A stretch of 10,924 nucleotides of DNA from Gammaproteobacteria bacterium (GTDB lineage: Bacteria > Pseudomonadota > Gammaproteobacteria > UBA9214). Both the position numbers and the translations under genes were made by a program. Below the pieces are notes generated by a model. That model had not been told where the DNA came from and did no database searches. It saw only the letters and a program-made list of their open reading frames with translations. Shown one piece after another: positions 1 through 8,267 of this stretch; the stretch's first letter is position 1, and each line of letters opens with the position of its first letter. Location of the stretch: assembly GCA_029859555.1 (NCBI GenBank), contig JAOUCV010000048.1:1-10924 (forward strand), written 5' to 3'.

Positions 1-185
1 ACCTGATGACCATGCGCACGTGCCCGGTTACGAACATTTTCCGCGCGGCTGACATGGTCTTCATGGGTGCCGTGAGAGAAATTCACCCTGACAACATCCA
101 TGCCTGCATGGATCATTTCATCTATGACATTTTCGTCATCCGTGGCAGGGCCAAGGGTTGCAACAATTTTTGTTCGTCTAGACAT
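1..185 (-). CDS. pyk: pyruvate kinase, N-terminal part (continues beyond window)
   Basis: Pyruvate kinase transfers phosphate from phosphoenolpyruvate to ADP, the last step of glycolysis, in the cytoplasm. Only the first 61 codons are visible; the rest lies beyond base 1. The reading begins [16 protein letters not shown], the classic start of the family's TIM barrel. The segment [10 protein letters not shown] (residues 31-40) carries the Arg, Asn and Ser that contact phosphoenolpyruvate and a monovalent or divalent cation in known enzymes (R33, N35, S37 here). The ATG lies at 183-185. No clear Shine-Dalgarno sequence precedes it; the 44-bp gap after pgk instead holds two copies of TTGTCTG (plus strand, 194-200 and 202-208). 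Same strand and short spacing suggest co-transcription with pgk. Which isozyme (PykA- or PykF-like) cannot be told from this fragment. Confidence 0.95.
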   Translation of the reverse strand, partial: MSRRTKIVATLGPATDDENVIDEMIHAGMDVVRVNFSHGTHEDHVSRAENVRNRARAHGHQ

Positions 186-229
186 AATGTCAGTTGTCTG
201 TTTGTCTGAGGGGAAAGTGACGTTGCTAT

Positions 230-1408
230 CTAGCCGGCACGTTCTTCCAGTATCGCAACGGCGGGGAGTTTCTTGCCCTCAAGAAATTCAAGAAACGCGC
301 CACCGCCAGTAGAAATATAGGACACCTTTTGCTCGATACCATATTTATCAACAGCAGCCAGCGTGTCACCGCCCCCGGCAATTGAAAATGCAGCAGATTC
401 GGCGATAGCCAGCCCCAGTGTTTTGGTACCTTCTCCAAACTGGTCGAACTCGAAAACGCCGACCGGGCCGTTCCAGACGATAGTGCCGGCACTCTTCATC
501 ATTCCGGCAAAGCGGGCAGCCGTTTCCGGCCCGATATCGAAGATCATGTCATCATCTTCTACATCTTCAACTTTTTTCACTACCGCCTCGGCAGACTCGG
601 AAAACTCCTTGCCGACAACAACATCCGTTGGCACAGGGATTTCACCACCCTTTGCTTTGGCGGCGTCCATAAGACGTTTCGCCTCCGGCACCAGGTCTTC
701 TTCATACAGGGATTTCCCAACATTGAAACCGCTGGCCGCAATAAAGGTGTTGGCTATACCGCCGCCGGGAATCAGCTGGTCTACCACACCGGAAAGTGAT
801 TCCAGCACCGTCAGCTTGGTAGAAACCTTCGAACCGCCAACAATCGCCGCCATCGGCCGCTGCGGGTTGTGCAGCGCCTTGCCCAGCGCTTCAAGCTCGC
901 CGGCAAGCAACGGACCGGCACAGGCGACTGGCGCAAACTGCGCCACACCATGCGTGGATGCCTGTGCCCGGTGGGCGGTACCAAAGGCATCCATGACAAA
1001 TACATCACACAGCGCCGCCATCTTCTTCGACAGCGCTTCGTCATTCTTTTTCTCGCCTGCATTGAAACGAACGTTCTCGCACAGAACCACATCACCGTTG
1101 TGCATCTCGCCAACACCGTTGACCCAGTCCTTGACCATTTCAACATTGTGTCCGAGCAGCGCGGCCATGTGTTCGCCGACCGGCAGCAGTGAGAATTGCT
1201 GGTCGTATTCACCTTCCGTCGGACGCCCCAGATGAGACATCACCATCACCTTGGCGCCGGCATTCATGGCATATTCAATCGTGGGTAGTGACGCCTGGAT
1301 GCGCTTGTCACTGGTGACCTTGCCATCCTTGATTGGTACATTCAGATCCTGACGGATGAGAACACGCTTGCCGGCCAGGTCGAGATCAGTCATCTTGATG
1401 ACAGACAT
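230..1408 (-). CDS. pgk: phosphoglycerate kinase
   Basis: Phosphoglycerate kinase interconverts 1,3-bisphosphoglycerate + ADP and 3-phosphoglycerate + ATP in glycolysis, gluconeogenesis and the Calvin cycle, in the cytoplasm. The 392-residue product has the usual bacterial length. Visible motifs in order are RQDLNVP (19-25) and SHLGRP (58-63) in the substrate-binding N domain, GGSKVSTKL (191-199) near the hinge and nucleotide site, GGGDT (345-349), and the C-terminal [14 protein letters not shown] (366-379), the nucleotide and phosphate-binding loop. The ATG is preceded by CAGGAG six bases upstream. Pgk follows gap on the same strand, so the two consecutive enzymes are neighbours, but a terminator hairpin sits between them (1484-1519). 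Expression therefore probably relies on read-through or a local promoter. Nothing looks truncated or unusual in the protein. Confidence 0.98.
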   Translation of the reverse strand: MSVIKMTDLDLAGKRVLIRQDLNVPIKDGKVTSDKRIQASLPTIEYAMNAGAKVMVMSHLGRPTEGEYDQQFSLLPVGEHMAALLGHNVEMVKDWVNGVGEMHNGDVVLCENVRFNAGEKKNDEALSKKMAALCDVFVMDAFGTAHRAQASTHGVAQFAPVACAGPLLAGELEALGKALHNPQRPMAAIVGGSKVSTKLTVLESLSGVVDQLIPGGGIANTFIAASGFNVGKSLYEEDLVPEAKRLMDAAKAKGGEIPVPTDVVVGKEFSESAEAVVKKVEDVEDDDMIFDIGPETAARFAGMMKSAGTIVWNGPVGVFEFDQFGEGTKTLGLAIAESAAFSIAGGGDTLAAVDKYGIEQKVSYISTGGGAFLEFLEGKKLPAVAILEERAG

Positions 1409-1442
1409 ATCAAACTCCTGAATAATTTTTTGTGTAAATGTG

Positions 1443-1474
1443 GTTTGTTAAAGCCCTATCCTGCCTTAACAAAC
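1443..1474. repeat. inverted repeat in the pgk leader (9-bp arms)
   Basis: Perfect arms GTTTGTTAA (1443-1451) and TTAACAAAC (1466-1474) are separated by 14 bases. On the minus strand this lies just downstream of the gap terminator and about 35 bp upstream of the pgk start. It has no T tract, so it is not a second terminator. It could be an operator or an RNA stem in the pgk leader. A minus-strand TTGTTA within it sits 16 bp from TAACAA, a poor promoter match, so I do not call a promoter. Confidence 0.4.
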
Positions 1475-1483
1475 AACACCTTT

Positions 1484-1519
1484 AAAAACTGCCGGTCCGG
1501 ACCGTTCCGGGCCGGCAGT
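1484..1519 (-). terminator. intrinsic terminator after gap
   Basis: Read on the minus strand, ACTGCCGG (1519-1512) pairs with CCGGCAGT (1495-1488). The stem continues, after one C-A mismatch, with CCGG pairing CCGG around a six-base loop. A run of five T follows the stem at once (plus-strand A run 1484-1488). The orientation fits transcription leaving gap, whose stop codon is about 40 bases upstream of the hairpin. The plus-strand reading has no T tract on its 3' side, so it should act in one direction. Because pgk and pyk lie downstream on the same strand, it may be a partial terminator that lowers pgk-pyk relative to gap. Confidence 0.75.
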
Positions 1520-1557
1520 GACGTCATGCACCCTGGATAAACCAGGTCATCTGCCTT

Positions 1558-2589
<1,032 letters not shown>

Positions 2590-2614
2590 TTAATGATCAG
2601 TTTGTCGAACCGGA

Positions 2615-4603
2615 TCAGCTAACGCTGTTAACCGCCTTGACAACATTCTCAACCGTAAATCCGAACTCCTTGAAGAGTTCGCCAGCCGGCGCAGATTCAC
2701 CAAAGCGGTCGATCCCGACTACCGCACCGTCAAGGCCAACGTACCTGTACCAGCCCTGGGTAACTGCTGCTTCCACTGCAACGCGGGCCTTCACAGCCGC
2801 GGGCAGAACGGATTCCCTGTAGGCATCATCCTGCTCTTCAAAAACAGTGGTCGACGGCATGGACACCACGCGAACCTTTTTGCCGGAAAGCGCTTCGGCG
2901 GCACCCGTGGCAAGCGCCACTTCAGAGCCGGTGGCGATAATAATGACATCCGGCGTACCATCACAGTCCTGCAGTACGTAGCCGCCCCTGGCGATATCTG
3001 CAATCTGCGCAGCAGAACGTGCCTGGTGATCAAGATTCTGGCGCGAAAAAATCAGGCAGGAAGGTCCGTCTTTTCTTTCAATCGCCTGCTGCCAGCACAC
3101 GGCACTCTCAACAGCATCACAGGGACGCCATACAGCCATGTTCGGAATCATTCGCAAGGTAGGTATCTGTTCAACCGCCTGGTGTGTCGGGCCATCTTCA
3201 CCCAGACCAATCGAGTCATGCGTGTAGACAAAGATACTCTGAATCTTCATCAGGGCAGCCATGCGCAGTGCGTTACGCGCATATTCCGAGAACATCAGGA
3301 AGGTTGCACCAAACGGGATAAAGCCGCCATGCAAGGCGATGCCGTTCATGATTGCCGACATGGCAAATTCACGCACACCATAATTAACATAGTTAGCATC
3401 CGGATTATCGGCGCGCATTGGCTTGTAGGTCGACCACTCCGTCATATTGGAGCAACCCAGGTCGGCAGAACCGCCGAACAGCTCTTCAAGCTGAGCAGCA
3501 TAACCCTCGATCGCCGCCAGTGAAGAATGACGCGTTGCGGTTGTCTTGGCCGCAGCATTCACATCGGCAATAAAGGCTGCCGACTTGTCAGCCCAGTCGG
3601 CAGGCAAGTCACCCGCCATGCGACGCTCATACTCGGCGGCCAGTGCAGGATGGTCTGCCTTGTAAGCGGCAAACTTGTCATTCCACTCAGACTCGGCCCG
3701 CAGACCCTTGTTCTTCGCATCCCAGCCTTCGTAAATATCTTCCGGCACCACAAACGGTTCATGCGCCCAGCCGAGTTCCTTGCGGGTCAGAGCGATTTCA
3801 TCTTCACCCAGCGGTGCGCCGTGACAACCATGCGTACCTGCCTTGTTCGGCGAACCGTAGCCAATGGTGGTCTTGCAACAAATCATGGTGGGCTTGTTAG
3901 TGACCGACCTGGCCTCGACAATTGCCTTGTCCAGAGCAGCCGCGTCATGGCCGTCAACACCGGCAATAACGTGCCAGCCATAGGCCTCGAAGCGCTTCGG
4001 AGTATCGTCTGTAAACCAGCCTTCAACGTGGCCATCAATGGAAATACCGTTGTCGTCCCAGAAAGCCACCAGCTTGCCAAGTCCCAGCGTACCGGCCAGC
4101 GAGCAGGCTTCATGGGAGATGCCTTCCATCAGACAGCCGTCACCCAGGAACACATAGGTGTTGTGATCAACAACGTCATAACCATCACGGTTGAAGCGGG
4201 CAGCCGCTGCACGTTCTGCGATTGCCATACCAACGGCATTGGTAATACCCTGGCCCAGCGGACCGGTAGTCGTTTCCACTCCCGGTGCATAACCGTACTC
4301 GGGATGGCCCGGTGTCTTGGAATGCAGCTGACGAAAGTTTTTCAGATCATCAATACTTAATTCGTAGCCGGTCAGGTGCAGCAATGAATAAATCAGCATT
4401 GAGCCGTGACCGTTGGACAAAACAAAACGGTCACGGTCAGACCAGTCCGGGTTAGTCGGGTTATGTTTCAGATGATCATTCCACAGCACTTCGGCAATAT
4501 CTGCCATACCCATCGGTGCACCCGGATGTCCGGAATTGGCCTTTTGAACGGCATCCATACTAAGTGCACGGATGGCATTGGCCAGGTCTTTACGCTCAGC
4601 CAT
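2615..4603 (-). CDS. tkt: transketolase
   Basis: Transketolase moves two-carbon ketol units between sugar phosphates using thiamine diphosphate and a divalent metal, linking the pentose phosphate pathway (and the Calvin cycle where present) with glycolysis. The 662-residue product is nearly the length of E. coli TktA and keeps its numbering through the first domain: His26 (SGHPGAP), His66 (NGHGS), His100 (TPGHPE), the GPLGQG loop (114-119), the GDG cofactor motif at 154-156 followed by Asn185, and His258/His261 ([11 protein letters not shown]). In the pyrimidine domain YGVREFAM holds the catalytic Glu (412), and [13 protein letters not shown] (463-475) carries the substrate-binding His474. 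The reading frame is open to 4696, but the start at 4603 is chosen because AGGAG lies six bases upstream and [14 protein letters not shown] matches the family's N-terminus. It is the first gene of the tkt-gap-pgk-pyk block, behind a long leader. Confidence 0.97.
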   Translation of the reverse strand: MAERKDLANAIRALSMDAVQKANSGHPGAPMGMADIAEVLWNDHLKHNPTNPDWSDRDRFVLSNGHGSMLIYSLLHLTGYELSIDDLKNFRQLHSKTPGHPEYGYAPGVETTTGPLGQGITNAVGMAIAERAAAARFNRDGYDVVDHNTYVFLGDGCLMEGISHEACSLAGTLGLGKLVAFWDDNGISIDGHVEGWFTDDTPKRFEAYGWHVIAGVDGHDAAALDKAIVEARSVTNKPTMICCKTTIGYGSPNKAGTHGCHGAPLGEDEIALTRKELGWAHEPFVVPEDIYEGWDAKNKGLRAESEWNDKFAAYKADHPALAAEYERRMAGDLPADWADKSAAFIADVNAAAKTTATRHSSLAAIEGYAAQLEELFGGSADLGCSNMTEWSTYKPMRADNPDANYVNYGVREFAMSAIMNGIALHGGFIPFGATFLMFSEYARNALRMAALMKIQSIFVYTHDSIGLGEDGPTHQAVEQIPTLRMIPNMAVWRPCDAVESAVCWQQAIERKDGPSCLIFSRQNLDHQARSAAQIADIARGGYVLQDCDGTPDVIIIATGSEVALATGAAEALSGKKVRVVSMPSTTVFEEQDDAYRESVLPAAVKARVAVEAAVTQGWYRYVGLDGAVVGIDRFGESAPAGELFKEFGFTVENVVKAVNSVS

Positions 4604-4725
4604 GTTGTTCTCCTGTTCTGATTTAAATTCTTTAACGCCTGGATCCCGGTCATGTGCCGTCGGGCGATCCTGCGTGGATCCGCAGCTGACGAACAAACAC
4701 GTCGGGATTTTCCCGGCTCAATGAC

Positions 4726-4766
4726 AAAAAAAGACCTTTGCACCTGTCCAGGTGCACCGGGGCTCT
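4726..4766 (-). terminator. hairpin with T7 tract upstream of tkt (terminator or attenuator)
   Basis: On the minus strand TGCACCTG (4756-4749) and CAGGTGCA (4746-4739) form perfect 8-bp arms around GA. Flanking AGAGCC (4766-4761) can pair with GGTCT (4736-4732) allowing one bulged G and a small internal loop. That places the T7 run (plus-strand A run 4726-4732) directly at the base of the stem. It could end transcripts of the peroxiredoxin-like gene, whose stop is about 210 bases upstream. It could instead act as an attenuator in the tkt leader. The 18-bp palindrome could also be a protein operator. Confidence 0.5.
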
Positions 4767-4829
4767 TAGCTTCATCGAAAATTATTGGCTGGGTCAGGTG
4801 TTTTCAGATACTCACCCGTCCGGCACTTC

Positions 4830-4850
4830 TGTTCCCCGGTTGTTCCCCGG
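4830..4850. repeat. tandem direct repeat, 10-bp units at 11-bp period
   Basis: TGTTCCCCGG occurs at 4830-4839 and again at 4841-4850 with one base between. An 11-bp period puts both copies on about the same DNA face, as for dimeric DNA-binding regulators. The units lie between the candidate tkt promoter and the T7 hairpin. No cognate regulator is encoded in the window. Confidence 0.5.
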
Positions 4851-4858
4851 AGACAAGG

Positions 4859-4900
4859 CGCGCTATTTTCCCCTAGTTTGCTTCCAACGGCAATAGCGCG
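4859..4900. repeat. inverted repeat upstream of tkt (9-bp arms)
   Basis: Perfect arms CGCGCTATT (4859-4867) and AATAGCGCG (4892-4900) enclose 24 bases. As minus-strand RNA it would form a stem near the 5' end of the proposed tkt leader. No T tract follows the stem on the minus strand. It could be an RNA element or an operator. Confidence 0.45.
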
Positions 4901-4933
4901 AATGGGAGTGGCAATATGTCAGTTTTTTATCAC

Positions 4934-4962
4934 TTTATAACCCGATAACAACGATTTATCAG
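4934..4962 (-). promoter_or_regulatory. candidate sigma70 promoter for tkt
   Basis: Minus-strand CTGATA (4962-4957, four of six matches to the -35 consensus) is followed after 17 bp by TATAAA (4939-4934, five of six matches to the -10 consensus). It is the best promoter-like pair I found by eye upstream of tkt and lies wholly between genes. Transcription would begin near 4927. No comparable pair was seen between the T7 hairpin and the tkt start. Confidence 0.45.
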
Positions 4963-4976
4963 CATAAGCAGCCATG

Positions 4977-5540
4977 TCAGTCGAGCGCTTCACGCCATTT
5001 AATTGAACAGCCAATCGATGCCGTCTGCTCTACGGGGCCGTGCCCTGTTTCTGCAACCTGGCACATCGCCTCAAACAGGTCGCGCCGCACCTCTGCCGGG
5101 GCGGCCTGCTTGCCGCTGGCATCCAGTCGCCCGCGGTACTGTAGCTGCAGATCCTTGTTATAGCCAAAGAAATCAGGCGTACAGACTGCGCCGTAGGCTT
5201 TCGCGACCGCCTGTGATTCATCCATCAGGTAAGGAAAGGGAAAATCATACTGCCGCGCCAGCAGCTGCATATTCTCGAAACTGTCTTCCGTATATAAGGA
5301 TGAATCATTGGACATGATGGCCACACTGTTAATACCGTGTTCGCGCAATTCAAGGGTGTCGCGCACCAGCCTTTCCCTGATAGCCTGAACATACGGGCAG
5401 TGATTACAGATAAACATCACCAGCAGCCCTTGCGGACCACGACAGGCCTCAAGCGTCCACACCCGGCTGTCGATACCCGGTAATGAGAAATCAATGGCGT
5501 CTTTACCAAAATCGCACACCGGTGTTTCCAGACTGACCAT
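4977..5540 (-). CDS. thioredoxin-fold peroxiredoxin-like protein (AhpC/TSA-type)
   Basis: The 187-residue product belongs to the cytoplasmic thioredoxin-like/peroxiredoxin-like family recognised by the segment MFICNHCPYV (42-51). There, Cys45 and Cys48 form a CxxC motif at the start of the first active-site helix. A cis-proline-type loop follows at VCTPDFF (119-125), and the family's C-terminal GCSIKW lies at 177-182. It has no signal peptide or membrane segment. Likely roles are thiol-based peroxide reduction or disulfide reduction; the substrate is not known to me. The start at 5540 is chosen over an in-frame ATG at 5588 because AGGGG precedes it by six bases and the family begins near here; the longer form would run into the shared promoter. 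It is divergent from metK. Confidence 0.8.
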   Translation of the reverse strand: MVSLETPVCDFGKDAIDFSLPGIDSRVWTLEACRGPQGLLVMFICNHCPYVQAIRERLVRDTLELREHGINSVAIMSNDSSLYTEDSFENMQLLARQYDFPFPYLMDESQAVAKAYGAVCTPDFFGYNKDLQLQYRGRLDASGKQAAPAEVRRDLFEAMCQVAETGHGPVEQTASIGCSIKWREALD

Positions 5541-5596
5541 ACTGCACCCCTGTATTGAATAAAGAACGCTGATTGCTGTATAAAGCAAACCTTTGA

Positions 5597-5604
5597 ATTA
5601 TAAT
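5597..5604. promoter_or_regulatory. shared palindromic -10 region between metK and the peroxiredoxin-like gene
   Basis: ATTATAAT is its own reverse complement, so it gives a perfect TATAAT on the plus strand (5599-5604, toward metK) and on the minus strand (5597-5602, toward the peroxiredoxin-like gene). No good -35 box lies at standard spacing in either direction. The start of metK mRNA would be near 5611. The TATAAT match is certain; its use as a promoter is inferred. Confidence 0.5.
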
Positions 5605-5613
5605 ACCCCCAAA

Positions 5614-5637
5614 ATAGGGTAGAATGAGTCTACCTAT
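5614..5637. repeat. inverted repeat in the metK leader
   Basis: GGTAGA (5618-5623) and TCTACC (5629-5634) are perfect arms around five bases. The dyad extends to ATA/TAT if one G is bulged. It would fall at the 5' end of metK mRNA or overlap the start of transcription, so it could be an operator or a 5' stem. It does not resemble the MetJ box (AGACGTCT) or a SAM riboswitch I know. Confidence 0.4.
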
Positions 5638-5661
5638 CATGCATAGCGAAAACAAATAATC

Positions 5662-6825
5662 ATGTCTAATAATTATGTATTTACTTCCGAATCCGTATCG
5701 GAAGGACACCCCGATAAAGTTGCCGACCAGATTTCTGATGCCGTACTGGATGCGCTGCTGGAGCAGGATACACAGGCACGCGTGGCAGTTGAAACCATGG
5801 TCAAGACCGGCATGGTCATTATTGCCGGAGAAGTCACCACCTCGGCCTGGGTAGATCTTGAGGAAATTGTCCGCGCAACCGTTCGCGAAATTGGCTACAA
5901 CAGCTCTGAAATCGGTTTTGACTGGGCATCCTGCGCAGTGCTGAATGCCATTGGTAAACAGTCGGTTGATATCGCCATGGGCGTCGACGAAACCGAAAAC
6001 CACGAGCAAGGTGCTGGCGACCAGGGCCTGATGTTTGGCTACGCCTCCAACGAAACCGACGTGCTGATGCCGGCACCGATTACCTATGCGCATCGCCTGG
6101 TAAAACGCCAGGCCGAGGTACGCAAGAATGGCACCCTGCCGTGGCTGCGCCCGGATGCCAAGAGCCAGTTAACGTTCCGCTATGAGAATGACAGGCCTGT
6201 CGGGATCGAAGCCATCGTGCTGTCTACACAGCATGATCCGGAAATCAGCATTGAAGCGTTGCGTGAAGCCGTGATGGATGAGATTATCAAACCGGTGATA
6301 CCGGCTGCATGGCTCGACCAGTGCACACAGGAAAATATTCACATCAACCCGACCGGACGTTTTGTTATCGGAGGCCCCGTCGGTGACTGCGGCCTTACCG
6401 GGCGCAAGATTATTGTTGATACCTATGGCGGCATGGCACGTCATGGCGGCGGCGCATTCTCCGGCAAGGACCCGAGCAAGGTAGACCGCTCCGCTGCCTA
6501 TGCAGCCCGCTATGTCGCGAAAAACCTTGTCGCTGCCGGCCTCGCAGACCGCTGTGAAATACAGGTGTCGTACGCGATTGGCGTGGCCGAGCCAACATCT
6601 ATTACCGTTGACACTTTCGGCACCGGCAAGATAGATGAAAACCGGCTGACCGCACTGGTTCGTGAACACTTTGATCTGCGGCCACGCGGGCTGGTGAAGA
6701 TGCTGGACCTGTTGAAACCCGGCTACAAGGCCACCGCCGCCTACGGGCATTTCGGACGTGACGGTGAATTCAGCTGGGAAAATACCGATATCGCTGAAAC
6801 TCTTCGCGACGCCGCAGGTCTTTAA
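5662..6825 (+). CDS. metK: S-adenosylmethionine synthetase
   Basis: MetK makes S-adenosylmethionine from methionine and ATP, releasing phosphate and diphosphate, and acts in the cytoplasm as a tetramer in known cases. The 387-residue protein has the normal bacterial length. It carries [20 protein letters not shown] (7-26, with the ATP-binding His16 and metal-binding Asp18), [10 protein letters not shown] (56-65), GAGDQG (117-122), a methionine and phosphate-site motif, and [16 protein letters not shown] (262-277), the glycine-rich phosphate-binding loop. No Shine-Dalgarno sequence is visible before the ATG; the preceding 20 bases are A-rich. A perfect -10 hexamer lies about 58 bp upstream. 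It is first in the metK-ahcY-metF-rsmE run, with ahcY only 42 bp downstream. Confidence 0.98.
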   Translation: MSNNYVFTSESVSEGHPDKVADQISDAVLDALLEQDTQARVAVETMVKTGMVIIAGEVTTSAWVDLEEIVRATVREIGYNSSEIGFDWASCAVLNAIGKQSVDIAMGVDETENHEQGAGDQGLMFGYASNETDVLMPAPITYAHRLVKRQAEVRKNGTLPWLRPDAKSQLTFRYENDRPVGIEAIVLSTQHDPEISIEALREAVMDEIIKPVIPAAWLDQCTQENIHINPTGRFVIGGPVGDCGLTGRKIIVDTYGGMARHGGGAFSGKDPSKVDRSAAYAARYVAKNLVAAGLADRCEIQVSYAIGVAEPTSITVDTFGTGKIDENRLTALVREHFDLRPRGLVKMLDLLKPGYKATAAYGHFGRDGEFSWENTDIAETLRDAAGL

Positions 6826-6867
6826 ATAACAATCAACGCCACACCATAATTAAAGAGGCAATACCTT

Positions 6868-8181
6868 ATGAGCACACAACCCGTTCAAAACATCACTCCG
6901 GATTACAAAGTCGCCGATATCGGCCTGGCAGACTGGGGCCGCAAGGAAATCGCCATTGCTGAAAGCGAAATGCCGGGGTTGATGGCGTTACGCGAAGAAT
7001 ACCAGGGCAGTCAGCCGCTGAAGGGCGCACGGATTGCCGGTTGCCTGCACATGACCATACAGACAGCGGTACTGATAGATACACTCACCGCTCTGGGTGC
7101 GGAAGTGCGCTGGTCGTCCTGCAATATTTTTTCAACCCAGGATCAGGCCGCCGCGGCCATGGCAGCTACCGGGGTCCCGGTATTTGCATGGAAAGGCGAG
7201 ACCGAAGATGAAGCCTGGTGGTGCATTGAACAGACTATTTTTGGTCCCGATGGCTGGCGCCCGAACATGATCCTGGATGATGGTGGCGACCTGACCCAGA
7301 TCATGCACGACAAGTACCCGGAACTGCTCAATGACGTAAAGGGTTTGTCAGAAGAAACCACCACCGGCGTACACCGCCTCTACGAAATGATGGCAAACGG
7401 CAGCCTCAAGGTACCGGCATTCAACGTTAATGATTCCGTCACCAAGAGCAAGTTCGACAACCTCTATGGCTGTCGCGAATCACTGGTAGACGCCATCAAG
7501 CGTGCAACCGATGTCATGATTGCCGGCAAGATTGCCGTTGTCCTTGGCTACGGTGATGTCGGCAAGGGTTCTGCACAGTCCCTCAAGGGGCTGGGTGCCA
7601 CCGTCTGGGTGACCGAGATCGACCCGATCTGTGCACTGCAGGCAGCGATGGAAGGCTATCGCGTCGTCAACATGGACGATGCCTGCAGCCAGGGTGATAT
7701 TTTCGTTACCACTACCGGTAACATCAATGTCATCACCCATGAGCACATGACGACCATGAAGAACGAGGCCATTGTCTGCAACATCGGACACTTTGACTCC
7801 GAGATCGATATCGCCAGCCTGCGACAGTACCAGTGGGACAACATCAAGCCACAGGTTGACCAGGTGATCTTTCCGGATGGCAAGCGCATCACGGTACTCG
7901 CAGAAGGACGCCTTGTTAACCTGGGCTGCGGCACCGGCCACCCGAGTTTCGTCATGTCTGCCTCGTTCACCAACCAGGTGCTCGCCCAGATTGAATTGTG
8001 GCAGCACCCGGAAAAATACGACAACCAGGTTTATGTGCTGCCGAAACCCCTGGATGAAAAAGTTGCACGTCTGCACCTCGAAAAGATCGGCGTCAACCTG
8101 ACACCGCTGTCGCAAGAACAGGCTGACTATATCAAGGTGCCGGTTGAAGGACCCTACAAGCCTGATTACTACCGATACTAG
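6868..8181 (+). CDS. ahcY: adenosylhomocysteinase (SAH hydrolase)
   Basis: AhcY splits S-adenosylhomocysteine, the inhibitory by-product of SAM-dependent methylation, into homocysteine and adenosine, using tightly bound NAD. The 437-residue product shows [15 protein letters not shown] (59-73), DDGGDLT (137-143), the [17 protein letters not shown] segment (189-205) with catalytic Lys, and the NAD motif GYGDVGKG (227-234). Late motifs are [22 protein letters not shown] and the C-terminal KPDYYRY, whose Lys and Tyr complete the NAD site of the partner subunit in known structures. GAGG stands nine bases before the ATG. Its place directly after metK couples SAM synthesis with SAH removal. The 42-bp upstream gap is too short for the SAH riboswitch found before ahcY in some proteobacteria. 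Confidence 0.98.
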   Translation: MSTQPVQNITPDYKVADIGLADWGRKEIAIAESEMPGLMALREEYQGSQPLKGARIAGCLHMTIQTAVLIDTLTALGAEVRWSSCNIFSTQDQAAAAMAATGVPVFAWKGETEDEAWWCIEQTIFGPDGWRPNMILDDGGDLTQIMHDKYPELLNDVKGLSEETTTGVHRLYEMMANGSLKVPAFNVNDSVTKSKFDNLYGCRESLVDAIKRATDVMIAGKIAVVLGYGDVGKGSAQSLKGLGATVWVTEIDPICALQAAMEGYRVVNMDDACSQGDIFVTTTGNINVITHEHMTTMKNEAIVCNIGHFDSEIDIASLRQYQWDNIKPQVDQVIFPDGKRITVLAEGRLVNLGCGTGHPSFVMSASFTNQVLAQIELWQHPEKYDNQVYVLPKPLDEKVARLHLEKIGVNLTPLSQEQADYIKVPVEGPYKPDYYRY

Positions 8182-8187
8182 CAACAC

Positions 8188-8234
8188 CCCTGCAGGGCGA
8201 CCGGGTGAATCCATGCGACACTCCCGGTCGCCTG
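8188..8234. repeat. hairpin between ahcY and metF (10-bp perfect arms)
   Basis: GGCGACCGGG (8196-8205) and CCCGGTCGCC (8223-8232) pair perfectly around a 17-base loop. Two further pairs (CA with TG, ending at 8234) can form if G8195 bulges. A separate 10-bp palindrome CCCTGCAGGG (8188-8197) overlaps the left arm. No T tract follows on either strand, so this is not a standard intrinsic terminator. It may be an mRNA stability or processing element, a Rho-related pause site, or an operator for metF. Confidence 0.6.
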
Positions 8235-8267
8235 GAACATTTGAATTAACTGGCACACCAACCTTCC

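Larger units (their letters stand above)
4604..4976 (-). promoter_or_regulatory. gene-free, repeat-rich region upstream of tkt
   Basis: This 373-bp stretch between the peroxiredoxin-like gene and tkt contains no credible gene. It holds, in the direction of tkt transcription, a candidate promoter (4934-4962), an inverted repeat (4859-4900), a tandem 10-bp direct repeat (4830-4850), a hairpin followed by seven T (4726-4766), and two smaller dyads: CGGGA/TCCCG around three bases (4703-4715) and CTGCG/CGCAG around six bases. If the promoter call is right, tkt has an mRNA leader of roughly 320 nt with a possible terminator in its middle. I could not match it by eye to any known riboswitch class. 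Confidence 0.5.

Noticed and set aside
186..229. Two TTGTCTG copies at 8-bp period between pgk and pyk
   Set aside because: Too short to separate from chance without comparison to relatives.
363..1235. Long plus-strand open frame opposite pgk (290 codons)
   Set aside because: It lies wholly antisense to a clear phosphoglycerate kinase, is rich in Ser/Pro as expected from complementary codons, and resembles no family I know.
3527..4360. Long plus-strand open frame opposite tkt (277 codons)
   Set aside because: Antisense shadow of transketolase; no ribosome binding site or recognisable domain.
4654..4774. Possible minus-strand leader peptide starting MKLRAPVHLD through the T7 hairpin
   Set aside because: No Shine-Dalgarno sequence precedes its ATG and there is no run of regulatory codons; not enough to call an attenuation peptide.
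4652..4876. Small plus-strand open frame in the tkt upstream region
   Set aside because: It covers the dyads and the T7 hairpin, has no good ribosome binding site and no recognisable domain.
5541..5588. N-terminal extension of the peroxiredoxin-like protein to an ATG at 5588
   Set aside because: The extra 16 residues are not family-like and the internal ATG at 5540 has a better-placed ribosome binding site.
5605..5661. SAM riboswitch or MetJ box before metK
   Set aside because: The leader is only about 50 nt, holds one short stem, and shows neither the conserved core of a SAM riboswitch known to me nor AGACGTCT repeats.
6826..6867. SAH riboswitch before ahcY
   Set aside because: The gap is 42 bp and contains no stem-loop of the needed size.
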